From NCBI GenBank assembly GCA_038503065.1, contig JBCAMK010000002.1, forward strand, positions 3,162,001-3,226,000: 64,000 bases of DNA, in the 5' to 3' direction. The translations under genes were made by a program, and so were the position numbers. Positions 11,325-23,403 of the stretch are shown one piece after another; the first letter of the stretch is position 1; each line of letters starts with the position of its first letter. The notes below the pieces were generated by a model. The model saw only the letters and a program-made list of their open reading frames with translations. It had not been told where the DNA came from and did no database searches. Origin of the DNA: Paragyromitra xinjiangensis (taxonomy: Eukaryota > Ascomycota > Pezizomycetes > Pezizales > Discinaceae).

Positions 11325-12940
11325 AGGAAATATTACGTTTAATGGCATAACTGGCTATGCAATTCCAGGGTTCCCTAAGTAGGGGTCAGCCTTCTCCGAA
11401 ACTGAGGATTATCTATTCCTTCATAATATATCACTCGGCTATCCGGTCCCTCCCTCTGGAGAAATGGTCAATTAGTATACGAAGTTTGCTCAGGCAATAG
11501 CGTTGTTGCATCCAGGCAATTTGAAAACAACAGCACATTGCAAAGAGAGGACGCAAGGAATCCGAATCCACTCTCGGCCCCACTGAATTCTAAAGTAATA
11601 TCGTACTCTGTTCCTCAGGTGCTCGATTAATTCACCCCTATTAATCACATCGTCGCTCTACGGATTGAATAAACAGATGCTTCCCTAATAGCTACTATTT
11701 GGTCTCATCTTGAAGAAAGTGCGAGGGCCCTGCAGGTACGAGAATGCTTAAAATAGCCTCTACGACTCACCTCGATCTGTCTTGAGGCTTATTTGATATC
11801 TGCACGTAAGGGTTTTCCCCAATGCCCTTCTAGGACAGGCCTGAATTTACCAGTCAGCAACTTCGGTACACCTTATAACCTTTTAGGTGATGGGGTGTTA
11901 GGGAGTTCATATTTAATACCCCGAAGACATACGTGTAGTTTCCTAGAACCCAAAAAAATTGAAGTACTATCAATTCTAGAAGACTGAGAAGAGTAAGTCC
12001 CTATTTCCTGGGCAGATTTGGTATTCCCGGCTGAAGAGTTGGGGAATATTCTAACCCCGCTGTATCCGCCCTGTGTGAACCTCAAATCACCTGCTAACCT
12101 TGGACACCAATTTTTCCTTGAGCGGGGTGAGGCTGACTTTCTACGAGGGTGAAGCACCTCGAAGAATGCAGATTACTATTTCTGATGTCCCTTACCTCCG
12201 GCTAAGTCACCTGGTAAACGACAGCCACTCACCTCACCAAGAACTAATTCAGTCCCCTACCAAGAAACTTCCGCAAGTAATTAGTCAGTATCCAGCATGT
12301 CCTAGGGATCAGCTGAGCTTAAGATTGACGAGAACGATAATTAGAAGCATTAATATCATCGAAGTCAAACAATTGATACTGCTCAAGGCTCTCATTCACA
12401 GAAACTTCCAGCACCTCAATTCCCACGTGTAGTCGGAGCAAACTATTGAGCACATCCAGATAGCCTGCAATTAAGACCAAAACATGATATTCCAGGGCCA
12501 TGGTATTTCCTGATTTTTCTTGAGCCGCATTTGCTTGGAAAGTAAATTTATTCTTTAGAGATTGAATCTGACCACGAGAAGGCCTCCAACAGATATTTTC
12601 CCCCAACACCCAGACATATTTCCAAACCATCCTAACCCCAAGCTCCGCCACGTCCAAGACCACAATCCCTTCGATCCTAGGAAAAATTGACAGTAGCAGG
12701 CTATCATCTAGCTAAGACGAATTCTGAGTACATCTCGATGCTACGAAGGATCAAGATCGCTGGAGCTCCATCTTCAGCTGTGTAACCACCCCCGCGAACA
12801 TCATCGGTAGCCTTCCCACGTGGCTAAAAATGAAGTAAGGCGAGCATTTATGTAGATGCTCGAAGCCCTCATTTTCCGCCTCTAAACGACGCAGAATAAT
12901 GCTCAACGTAACCGAGAAACCAAAACCCTGACCCCCAGAG
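11325..12940. other. 1.6-kb intergenic region without supported genes
   Basis: Contains overlapping open frames of about 60-115 residues on both strands (11793-12157, 12100-12432, 12319-12663), none with a recognisable domain. A motif copy lies at 11421-11436. The longest frame, minus 12319-12663, could be a decayed or lineage-specific gene, but nothing supports it. Confidence 0.45.
11421..11436 (-). repeat. GAGTGAT-N5-RTGA motif copy
   Basis: Reads on the minus strand CC-GAGTGAT-ATATT-ATGA. It lies about 100 bp past the TilS-like stop. Confidence 0.6.
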
Positions 12941-14641
12941 ATGGCGTCACCTTGCAATATCACTTCTCGACCTATATCCACAGCTCTCATTAAATATCCT
13001 AGAATACCTTGGATTAATATATACCGACGACGTAGCAGCACCCTTGGGAGACCAGGCGGCCATGTTAGCACGATTTTCCCCATAGAGATATGGGGTTTAA
13101 TACTTGAACACCTCGAGGAAAACGTGTGCATTCATCAAAAACACAACGATCTCCGTTCACTCTCTTTAACCTGTAAAGTTTTCAACGAATTGGTGTTCAA
13201 AGCGCTCTACGAGACCCTCGACTTACAGTTCATCGGCATCCGGGACCTACACTCAGTTGGGTGTGCATGCCAGATCCACCAAGAGATCTGGAAAGGCCTC
13301 AAACCGCGTATACTCTATCTGCTCCCCAAAAAACTCGGTAAACTTCTCCGCACGCTTCGGTCTCGACCCGATATTACTTCACGAATTCGATACCTAAGAC
13401 TTCCACATAAAAACCACGGCTCAAAACCCCAGGTTCCAAGTCCATCCACAAGTTCGAGCGAAATAAACGGAGATATTTACACCAGTATCTTTTTAAGGCT
13501 GTTTCAGATTTTTAAATTGTGCTCTGCTAGACTACGTTTAGTATCTGGTCTAGGATCCCTGTGGTCAGAACCCCAACATTGCTTTAGGAGCAAAACAAAA
13601 TTACGGAGTACAGTATGGAAATCTATAACCAACAACTCGAGTTGGACTCAATGGGATTTTACTGAATGGAGTGATACTTCTCTGCAGGGTGTGAAAGTTG
13701 TCCTTTTCCCAATGAATATTTCAAGTTTTAATTAAAGAGTAGAGAAATTCCAGAAGGCCCTCCTTACATGGAAGGATGTTGAACACATCACACTATTCAA
13801 CACAGCTTGGACAAATGGAGCTCTTCACTTACTCCCAAACCTTCAATCTGTAGCTATTTGTACAGATCCCAAGAATAACTTTAACGATATTTTTCCCCAC
13901 GCTCCAATCAAAAATCTCAGATCATTATCCTATAAGTGTTTCGAAGAAAAAAGCCACCTGATGGGAGATCCCTTTGAGCCATTCATCAATTACCTCAGAA
14001 ATTTCCAACCAGAAGCTACCTACTCAACACTACCGACTTCGCAGGCCCTCAGAAAAATAGAAATCAGCTTTATTTGGTTGCAAACCTTACAGAAACCACG
14101 TGGGACAGTTGCTTTCAACGAGCTCGCGATTTCTATCTTCACTTTCGCTCCATTACTTCAAGAGCTCAAGATAGTCATAGCAAATCGCCACCAAGAACGT
14201 GCGTTCTGGAGCCGGAATCATCTACAGGATCCCAGGGAAGGTTTGATACCGGCCCCCAACATTGTCGCGCGACATATTCAGATCATGTCAATCTCAGTCC
14301 CAGCTTGTGTGGCCAAACATTGGTTAGCGGAGAGAATTGCGTCTGGAGCATTCCCAAATCTTTCAGAGTTCACCTTTCGGTCTGCTCTCAGCAGAGGACA
14401 TAACGGGTGTAAATGCAAGATAAGCACTCTTCCTAAGAATCTTAAACCGCTGCAAGAGTCCCTCAGCGAGAAGCTTGGGGTTCTTCCTACGAATTTTGCT
14501 GTGTTTCAGACGTATCTCAAAAACCAGGATAGCACTCTAGTTGTTGCATGCCAGAAAGCTGCCATAAACAAATGGACAATGAGGATTCTCAAAAATACTG
14601 CCGAGGTTTGTGGGATCCCTAAGTTAACACCGTCAAAATAA
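12941..14641 (+). CDS. F-box-type protein, probably with one short intron
   Basis: The N-terminal half has a fungal F-box: TIFPIEIWGLILEHLEE, then LRSLSLTCKVFNELVFKALY, followed by LLRTLRSRPDITSRIRYLRL, common in these proteins. The first frame ends at a TAA at 13733-13735, but the same frame stays open before and after it (EKFQKALLTWKDVEHITLFN) down to 14641. A 49-nt GT-AG intron, from GTGTGA after the codon for Q near 13691 to the AG before 13740, removes the stop and keeps the frame, giving SLQ-VEKFQKAL. I therefore favour an intact gene, but a single nonsense mutation is possible. The second half is leucine-rich, as in F-box/LRR-like proteins. The substrate is unknown. Confidence 0.65.
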
Positions 14642-15671
14642 TTAGCTAGCTTCTAAGTGTAATTTTTACCCGATAGACATGCTGCCTTTTCGCAATTGAC
14701 GACAAAGTAGAGGACGCCAACCGAGGCATTTATAGTCGGACACATGGAAGTACGGGGGAGATAGACTATAAGGCTACATCAAAGCTTTTCGGTACGTACG
14801 CTCCAACCACCTTTCCTACCCAAGAAGCTACGACATAGAACCTGTAGTAAACTAACGTACGCCTAGGTGGTACAATATGTGAAGTAACAGACTTCTGAGT
14901 GTAATAATTTGTATCTAGAATGACTGGTTTGTGCTATAAAATGTATCCAGGTTGACTCTCTTTGTTCCTTAATCTAGCCTTGGTTGGATAGACACGGCAC
15001 GTACGTAAAATGCTTTGGTCTCCCCGAAAACCGAATTAGCCAGCACCTCCTTTCGCCACTCCCCATTCTTGTGTAAGGAAGGATTTTGGTGATAATCGCT
15101 GACGGTGAACAGGCCTTGAGCCCTTCGGCATCTTAAATTACATACCAGTAAGGCGAAATTCGTTAGAAAAGGTTGTATGATCCAATTTTCCACCTTATAC
15201 TTATCTCCAGCCCAAGTTCGGCAATTATCAATCAATTGATCAATCAGCCTAGATTCGGCGTGGGCTACTACTAGCAACTCACCGAGTGATAATTCATGAA
15301 TTCCTCCTCCTAGCAATCCGACTCTCGGCAAACAATCAAAGCGATCCCATGATTTACAGCTAATTTTCTAGACATATTACCCGTATGCATCTAACTAGTC
15401 CAGTCTCCGTGTGATAATATACAAATCTAAATAAATAACCCCTCGCCATTAACTTGAAGGCTAGTCAAGTCGAAAGCAAGCCCCGTAACTATGAACATCG
15501 CCGCTAACAAAATTTAAAGAAAAAATAAAAACAAATGCCAACCGACGCCATAAGACCATGCTTCGCGAAAAGAAGCAAAATCAACCAGGAAGAACAAAAC
15601 CATAACCCCTTTTTCCTCCAACCCAACCATAACAAACTAAATTCCATTCCCACTAAATATTATAAGTATTA
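14642..15671. other. Intergenic region, weak minus-strand frame
   Basis: Between the F-box-type gene and the TAF1 stop. A 120-residue minus-strand frame at 14969-15331 has no recognised domain and its reality is doubtful. One copy of the GAGTGAT motif lies in it. Confidence 0.4.
15284..15299 (+). repeat. GAGTGAT-N5-RTGA motif copy
   Basis: Reads ACC-GAGTGAT-AATTC-ATGA. It lies about 390 bp past the TAF1 stop. Confidence 0.6.
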
Positions 15672-18600
15672 TTAAGAGCCAGTAGGAGTCCCAGCGGGAG
15701 CGGGTGGGCTCATTCCTAATTCTGCCCATTGCCCATTCAATTTCGGACACAGTTTTTTATTCGTACCTATAACCCATCAATAAGTCATCAGGATTAAGAA
15801 ATAAACCCAAGAATAACTTACGAATATGCCCAGCTTGCCCACAGTTCGCGCATTTTCTGGTAGTAACGGCTTTCCCTGGAGCTGGCGTTGTAATCATCGG
15901 TGAACCGGGAGTCGTAACCTCAGGAGACATAACATCTCCACCAAAACTATTTTTCTTCCCCTGGCGCTCTCGTGCTTCGCGACGTTCCTTGTTTCGTTGC
16001 AGTCGTTGAAGTTCGATAAGTAACCTCTTCTTGTTACGTTGATCTTCTTCGTCGTTACCGGTCGGAACAATGTTCTCGACTCTGTCAAATCGTCAGTACA
16101 TACTTCCAACAAATCAAGAGAAGGTAGTTTACGTACTGTGTTTTCTCCGCCTCAAGATCTCTTCGCCTTTGCAGATACTGTCTAATAACTTTCGCATCCG
16201 TCACGATCTCCACTTTATTCTCCATCTCCCCATTATCATTTCTAACCCTCCTCATAATTTTCAACACTTTCCCTCTTTGGTTCGTCGCGCTGAACCTCGA
16301 GAATTGACTCATCGTCTCATCGTCTGGATTCAACCACGGACTGGGCCCAGGCGTCACTACTTCACTCCTTGGAGTTCTTCCTTCCTCAAACAAATCATCC
16401 ACCTGCTCGTCCCTCTGAGAGTCTTCTAGTTCAAGATCTGGTGGTTCCATGGACGACAGGCTTCTATGTTGCGCTCTCCAGATACGGTCGATCGCTTCTT
16501 CATATTGTCTTTGTTGTCTCGCGACATTGTATGAATGCCCACCAAGCTCTTTGAGCCGTGCTTTGTCCATTTTCTCTTCGACTGACTCCCCAACTGCTTT
16601 GAACCCTCCTTTCATAGACGTTCGTACGAAAGAGAAGGCTTCCCCGCGACCACTAGGGTCCCCCTCGCCGTGGAGCTGGAGCATAGCTTTGCCCTGAGTT
16701 GCGTTGATGAAATTCTTGGTGGAGACCCAAGGCGTGAGTTGCTGCTCTAAACTCATACCGTCCTTATCATCATCCTCATCGTCTTCCACGGTCTTCGCAT
16801 AGCCTGCGTCTGCAAGGTTTCGAACGCCAACTTGCATAGCCTCAAGCAAACAGAGATCTTCTGGCTTGACCATAGCCCTAATAGCTGGTTCATCGGGGAC
16901 GATCTCGCCAGGCTTCATTTCCCAAAGTCCACTACTCTTTTGGTACCCCATGAATTCTTTGATCTTCTGCCTATTCTGGAGATCATTGTTCTCCGGGAAA
17001 TGGGCAGAGATATCTTTCACAGCGATTGCCTTGCCCTCTTTGCGCTTGACAACACGGTAGCAAACCATCTTAAGCCGATTTTTAGCAGCAGTTGTAACCT
17101 TTCTTGAGTGTGGGCCTGGCACATCCGTCACTGGGAGCAGCTGGCCGACCACATACATATGCGGAATCGTCCTAAGGAAGTAGTGGCTCTGGTTGTCATG
17201 CGTGTTCCTAATCACGAGAAAATCCGTGCTCTTCGGGGTCTGCTTGAAAATAGGTGCTCGGCTCATCCGGTTATAGAGCGTTGGAACCGTCTCCCCGGGA
17301 TCTACAGTTCCAAAGTTCCAAAATGGCGAACGATCCTGAGACATGAGTACCTGAGTCTCTCCGATATCGTACTTTGGGCGTGACTCGTCATCGGGGCCCT
17401 TGCGCCGGTAGTAGTTGATGAGGCGACTGCCCATACCGAAGTTTGACATGACTGTAGGGTATTCTTCCGAGTACTCGAGTAGGATAAAGTTGCAGTTATC
17501 CATAAGGGAAATGTCTTTAGTAGTGTTGAGGACGGTCTGGATATCTTTGCCGCGGTAAGTCTTCTTCTTGCGAGTTTTGATCTTAGAGAATCGAATTTCT
17601 TGGTTGACATGGAAATGGAGACTCGGGCGGTGGAAAGAGCGAGCTTCTTTGATCGAGAGTTTTGTTTTATACTGATTCTAGTGTAAGTAGCCCAACAAGT
17701 GCAACCTGGATCATCAAGATACTCACATATGGCGTCTGCAATCTCAAAGCCGGCATACTGTGCTCAATGTTCAATTGACCAATCGTGCTCCTGACCTTAT
17801 TCTGGTGGTTCTCTTTGAGTAGATCGTACGCCTCATCATTGCTGATATTGTACCTTTGCGTAAGATCTTTGTTGACCCTTCTCTTGAACTCACCCCCAAT
17901 ACGTCTTGTCCGTCGAATCTCGTTGGGCTGGCGAATGTCGACTAGCAAGAACGGATCATTAAGATCAAGCGTGACCTTAGCTGATATTGATGTAAGATTC
18001 CCATTCAAAATCGCATCTTCATCCAGCCACGAATCTGGAAGAGCGTCGAGAAAACAGTTGAGCTTAATTCGCTACGCCAAGGACATAAGTTCAGTAACCC
18101 AATATGAGAATCAAGATATATTATGCCACAACAAACCTTTTCAGGACGGCTCTCTTCGAGACGAGCTTCAACGAGGTCAAATTCACCATCATTCTCATCA
18201 TATTCTCTCTTTGGCTGGACCGGCGATGGTGGTGGCGTCGCAAGGATAGCATCGATTTTGCTATCCCAGTCGTCACACGCTAATACCAAGTCCCTTTCAA
18301 AGCTCGCATCTTTCAACGTATCCCCTCCATCCTCTTTGCCGTCCTCATCATCCGACTCGACTTCTTCAATCACCGGTGGAATAATCACAATCCCCTTTTC
18401 CTCCCTTTCAAGATGTACTTTCCCCACTACCGTGGTTGCTTTCGAGAACAACGTCTGATCATCCGGTGCCATCTCCAGATTGATCTTCGTTGGCACACAC
18501 ACCTTCGGCGGTTTCACGAGGGTAGTACTGAGTGTTGCCGGCTTGCTCTTGAACAGTGAGTTGAAGCTCAGGATTTTGTGAGGTTCAAAATCCGGGAAAT

Positions 18601-19231
18601 ACTGTTTGACAAGATCTTGCGGTGTTGGATCGTTTCGCTGGATACCCGAATGATCTCCACCCATCATATCCACCCCCGAGGGCATTCCAAAGTCGATATC
18701 TCTGAAAATTGACCCCTGGCTCCCAGAAGGTAACATGAGCTGTCCCACCACCGGAACGCCGTCTACAGAAACCAGCGGGGCCACCCCATCGCTGAAGTCC
18801 AAGTTCATCCCCATAGTCAGATCCATATCCAAATCTCCCCCCGTAGCTGGTGGATCACTCATCGGATCCATATCCCCAAACAAATCATCTAGCTCATCAC
18901 CCAGAGCTCCCCCCCCAGCTCCCCCTTCACCTTCATTCATAAGGTCGAACAGCTCATCCTCGCCCTCTGCATCCTCCTCCCCGCCACCAGGCGCTGTAGA
19001 AGCTGGCTCCTCATCCGGGAGTAAATCGTCATCAGAGATATCTTCGTAGTCGACTGCATCTTCGACCTTGCCCACAGTGTCACCGAAGTTGAAGTCGCCG
19101 GGTACGTCGCCTGCGATCGCGTCCCCGTTTAGGATCCCGCTAATTAGCGCGTCGTCGTCCTGAACATCGGGATAGTCTTCAAGACTAGGGGACTTGGGAC
19201 GCGTGGTAAGTGTAGTGCTGCTGGTGGTCAT
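15672..19231 (-). CDS. TAF1: TFIID subunit TAF1
   Basis: Largest scaffold subunit of TFIID, which recognises core promoters with TBP in the nucleus. Five exons join by phase: from 19231 to 18137, from 18071 to about 17727, from about 17677 to about 16138, then two 3' exons ending at the stop 15672-15674. The N-terminus is very acidic (DYEDISDDDLLPDEE, as in TBP-binding TAND regions). The central part is the conserved DUF3591 domain, with FGMGSRLINYYRR and WVSTKNFINATQGKAMLQL. The C-terminus has a CCHC zinc knuckle, CANCGQAGHIR, with the last cysteine in the final exon after an intron. There are no bromodomains, as in other fungi. An in-frame Met at 19330 is an alternative start; 19231 was chosen because it precedes the conserved acidic region directly. 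Confidence 0.93.
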
Positions 19232-19711
19232 GACGGCAGTCGTGACGTTGTTGGAGGAGCGCGTTGGTGCGAGGCTCGAGGTGTTGAGACGAGGTGACAG
19301 CCACAGTGAACAAGAGACCGCCACAGTCACGATGCAATAAGCGAGGCGTCAGCTGCAGAGGGGAGAGCCGCACGATAAATTAAAAACACTTGATGCGGAT
19401 TTAGCAAGCACATCCTTCCTTATGAATATTCACTCGTATCAGTATAGTATTGTTTGTATGGCATTCTATATGCGAAGGGATGTGAAGCGCCGGATTGGAG
19501 CAATCTCGCCGAGTGATCCTACATGAAACTCTAGCTAGGAAGCTCTACACGATGGAGCCAAACACAAACACCACATCCACCAAACAAACAGAATAAAAAT
19601 CAAATGACCGGATATAACATGCTATCATACTCCTTTAACTCCGTTCCCAAATGCTGTCCCTCAAACCTCGCTACATGTAATTACAATAAACAAAACCTCT
19701 AACGAAAGATC
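19232..19711. other. Spacer upstream of TAF1
   Basis: Holds the TAF1 promoter and the 3' end of the next minus-strand gene. A motif copy lies at 19511-19526. No other feature seen. Confidence 0.5.
19511..19526 (+). repeat. GAGTGAT-N5-RTGA motif copy
   Basis: Reads GCC-GAGTGAT-CCTAC-ATGA. It lies about 280 bp upstream of the TAF1 start. Confidence 0.65.
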
Positions 19712-20524
19712 TTAGTTGTCTCTAACATCGATAAACCCCATCAATACCAACTCCCCCACCAAATTCTCGACATCCCTCCCCATCCACTCCCTAACAATCG
19801 ACTCTAATGTTCTCTTCTTAAACCCTGGTTGCGTTCTCCACGCACCCTCCCGCTGGTCCAATATGAATAGCCTCAACCATCTAACTTTGTAGAAAAGTAG
19901 CGATTCCTGTGCCCGCTTTAACTTCCCCTCCACAAATTTCCTCCTCTCTTTATCCCACGGAGATGTCGATCCCACCCTCAGCTCTTGCAGTTTTGCTTCT
20001 AATGTCGATAAAACTTTACGACATTGACGAATATCCTCTTGAGTCTGGCGAAGATAATGGCCGTATTTCAGAGGACGGGCTCGAGCAAGGGTATTGAAGA
20101 AATGATCGTTGGCGAAATCGAAGCTATCAGGATAGGAAACCTCAGCTAGTTTATCTTCGTCTAGGATTGTGTGCGTGTCATCCCGTGGATCAAAGAGAAG
20201 GTCTGGAATGAATTTATGGGGTGGGATCTCAAGGAGCCAGGATAGTGAGTAGAGAAAGCCAAGAGTGAATGACGCGGCCACTAGTGATGGCGATGCGTGT
20301 TGTGAAGAGATATTAGGCAGTTTTCGTGGGAATTTTCGTGGGAATTGTGAATTGGATAATGAAGAGAACGTCCTCGACCTAGTAGATAGATGCCGCGGAA
20401 TATGTGTTTGTGAGTACTGTAGTGTAGGGGCCAACGATCTTCTCGACGTATTATGCGGTACTCGGTTTGAAAGAGCTTCTGGTAGACACCGCAGTCCAAC
20501 AGTATTCATCCGAGAGGTAAACAT
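19712..20524 (-). CDS. Probable mitochondrial membrane protein, unknown function
   Basis: An intronless frame of 270 residues that I do not recognise. The first 75 residues are rich in Arg and Ser and almost free of acids (LSTRSRTFSSLSNSQFPRKF), which fits a mitochondrial presequence. A hydrophobic stretch at about residues 82-100 (LVAASFTLGFLYSLSWLL) could be one membrane helix. The rest is charged and helical, with a coiled-coil-like segment (RQCRKVLSTLEAKLQELR). It ends DVENLVGELVLMGFIDVRDN. A single-pass inner-membrane protein is the best guess; no function is claimed. Confidence 0.6.
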   Translation of the reverse strand: MFTSRMNTVGLRCLPEALSNRVPHNTSRRSLAPTLQYSQTHIPRHLSTRSRTFSSLSNSQFPRKFPRKLPNISSQHASPSLVAASFTLGFLYSLSWLLEIPPHKFIPDLLFDPRDDTHTILDEDKLAEVSYPDSFDFANDHFFNTLARARPLKYGHYLRQTQEDIRQCRKVLSTLEAKLQELRVGSTSPWDKERRKFVEGKLKRAQESLLFYKVRWLRLFILDQREGAWRTQPGFKKRTLESIVREWMGRDVENLVGELVLMGFIDVRDN

Positions 20525-22520
20525 TATTTCTAGATCTCTTGAAAGCGTTTTTTATTACTTGCAAGAATTTTCAGGAAGTGACTGGAGGGCTCGAGCAACA
20601 GGTAGACGCGGGAGGTTTTATAGGCCTCGGGGTCTTGAAACATGCGCGCGCCAAGCACTTGCTTTGGAAGGCGGGCGCGGTTAAGAGGCTCTGCGCCAGG
20701 AACTGGTCAGGGCAAGGCGGAAATTAAACTTAGCTGCAGGATGCAGCTGACGTGGGAGAAGAGGCTATCCATCATATTGCGTGGAGTTCCAGTCACGAAC
20801 CACCCGAGTCACTGGGTGTGCGCATCATCGGGATTGCAGTACGTGACAGTTCATCTATCCGTATTTTGCACTTTTGAAGCACTATTCTCCCGGCCATATT
20901 GCCTATCGTGGTATTCTAACCATTCAACTTCACACACGCGCAGCGGTTACACGACACTCAGTCGATCCGGGGCTTTGGAGGCTCTTGTTAGTAATAGAAG
21001 CACTCAATTACTATCTAGCACACAGCCGCCAGAGTGGGGCTATTTCACCGAGTGATGTTACGTGATGTTTATTATTGGCTCTCATTCGTCATAGAAGAAG
21101 CTTTTTCGGTTAGTCATTGCCAAGACTGCTCTTATGCAGCCTCCCGAAACTTCTCGTCGATTCCCGTTCTTGCATAGATGCTCAGTAAGGGGGAACCCAA
21201 ATGCTGGAAGTTCTCTTCGGATACATCCCCTAAAGCGTCATCTTCTCCTAATCCCACTTTTGACTCATCTCTCTTTCTTAACTAAGTTAGGATAAACTAA
21301 CAGTGGCGAACGATACATACATTCGCCGGTTGACCGAAATGTATTGTGCGCAGCAGCTGTAGGTAGGAGTGAACCTATGGCTGAAGTGCAATGTGAGATA
21401 TGGGAGTTCGTTTGGGACTTGCACTAACATGAGACGAACAACCGGCCGACAAACCGAGGCAGAAACTATGAAAAGCGCCTTATGATCTAGAAAAGTGTCT
21501 AATCTCATTCTTGCACATCACCGATGCCGAATCATGTTTTGGTGGAATTTTGCGTGTGTTTCGTTCGGTGCGAGCAATCGTCCGGTCCGTCCAAAAACTG
21601 GGTGGGCTGGATCATTTTTTTGATAATGATTTTATTATAACTAGAACTCTAGCTACAAAAGGATAGGACCCTAATAGGGTATTCATCCTACGGCATGAGT
21701 AAACCCAGCCAAAAAATAAAAAAAAAACAAAAGTACAAGTACTTATGTTAACGAAATAAACAACCAGAAATAAATACCCGGTTCCACAGTATACTGAACC
21801 TCAAAGCCCGCAAGAAACACGGTAGCAATGAGGCCCTACAGCTCTTACGAGCTATGATATAACGTGTTTTTCCGCCCGACCCTCCTTTCGCTTCGCCCAC
21901 ACAAAAAACAAAAACAACACACAAAACACACCACACATCCACACGCGAAGGCTGGATCATTCTTTGGAGGCTTAAGTATATACCCAGGTCTGATGGTGCA
22001 CCTGATCACAGGCCACCTCAATTGACGAAAAGGTTGGCTACACCCGGTCAACAGGAAACCCACTGTAACAAAGGGAGAGTGACTTCCAGATGTTGATATT
22101 CTAATTAGTATTGACTCTGGTCTCAACACGCTTACGACGACCGGATATAATCGACTATTTGGGGACAGCATGACGTTTGGAATTTTCGTTTGTGAATTAT
22201 ATAAGCAAATGATGGAACAAAATGAACTTTGATCTATCGTGAAATATAAGGGTATTTGGGCAGGTGTTAGATGGGACATACTGCTAGAACTAACCTATTC
22301 AGATCCTCATAAATAAGGAGTAGAGGGGAAAGAATTAAGATTGCTCTTTGCTAGAGCTGCTACTTACCTCAACGACGCAAGTCTGGAGAGAGGGAAGGTG
22401 CTTGGCGAAAGGCCGGGTAAATTTCTAGTATGTGGGGAAGCATGGAGCCTTGATAACAATAATCTCGAAAGATCGCTTCGAGAACAACTTTCTGGGATAG
22501 GAATTCACCTGTCCCACAAT
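20525..22520. other. 2-kb intergenic region
   Basis: No supported gene. It contains a GC-rich patch near 20640-20700, a motif copy at 21050-21065, and an A/T-rich patch with A-runs near 21710-21735. The 144-residue minus-strand frame at 21845-22279 is low-complexity and unsupported. The end of the region probably holds the promoter and leader of the next gene. Confidence 0.45.
21050..21065 (+). repeat. GAGTGAT-N5-RTGA motif copy, best match
   Basis: Reads CACC-GAGTGAT-GTTAC-GTGA. The flank GGCTATTTCACC resembles the flank of the 19511 and 15284 copies. Confidence 0.65.
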
Positions 22521-23403
22521 ATGCGCGTGCAAGTACCTACTTCTACTTCTACCACCCCAATGCAAAGTACACGTCCGCTCCCTGTTCTATCACAGATGTC
22601 TGCCGTCCCAACCCAATCACCCATCCCATCATCAACAGTGGATAGTAGACCACACCCTCCTCGCAAAGCATGGCATGTACCACGGCTGCTATTTCAAGTC
22701 AAAGATGTCTGCCACCCAGGTGCGGTGAAGTTTTTCCGCACCACCAATACGGAGACGCTTCTCCGGGAAGCTGTCGTGGGGGTGCTCCAGAAGCTGTATA
22801 CCTATGATACAGCTCCTACTAGGTTAGCTTCCCTGCGCTAGCCAGATGCACCCAAGCGGCGCTAATCAGTAAATGAATAGCCAACGCTCGATAACGCTCA
22901 TCCTCCGATCTATGGATGGCGTCGCCTACACTACTGGCAGCGACCTCGACTCTGATCATAAAGAGATCCACTTCTCCCTTGACTATATAGCGGGGATTCC
23001 CGATGATCGTGTCGGCTCTGAGATCCTCGGCGTAGTCCGCCATGAAATGGTCCACTGCTGGCAGTACAACGGACACAACTCATGTCCTGGTGGACTAATC
23101 GAAGGGATCGCGGACTGGGTTCGTCTGAAAGATGGGTTCTCCCCTCCGCATTGGCATCGAGGTGGGAATAAGTGGGATGATGGGTATCAGAATACTGCGT
23201 ACTTTTTGGAATGGCTGGAGCAGCGGTTTGGTGTGGGTACGGTGGTGGCTATTAACGAATGCATGAAACATAAAAAGTATGGTGAAGATATGTGGCTTAC
23301 GTTTTGTGGGGGTTTGAAGGTGGAAGCGTTGTGGGAGGAGTATAAGAAGGTGTATGGAATTGGGCAGCCTAAGAAGCCTGTGGAATCGGGTGCACATTCG
23401 TAG
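22521..23403 (+). CDS. Basic secretory protein family (putative zinc peptidase)
   Basis: Matches the plant/fungal basic secretory protein family (PF04450 type). Two exons, 22521-22822 and 22881-23403, give 274 residues; the 58-nt intron removes stops and joins APT to SQRSITLILRSMDGVAYTTG. The HEMVHCWQYNG segment holds the HExxH zinc signature, followed by IEGIADWVRLKDG with the usual third-ligand region. No signal peptide is visible at the chosen start; the N-terminus is Pro/Ser/Thr-rich. An upstream in-frame Met at 22341 would add 60 residues, but it lies very close to a possible TATA-like stretch near 22308, so I prefer 22521. Proposed peptidase activity rests on the HExxH motif and is not proven for most members. 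Confidence 0.8.

Noticed and set aside
12319..12663. 114-residue minus frame
   Set aside because: No recognised family; length is plausible by chance in this 1.6-kb spacer.
14969..15331. 120-residue minus frame after the F-box-type gene
   Set aside because: No recognised motif and no clear neighbours or splice partners; kept only as a note on the spacer.
21845..22279. 144-residue minus frame
   Set aside because: No domain, ends in a Cys/Phe-rich artefact of an A-rich stretch, and it lies in a spacer.
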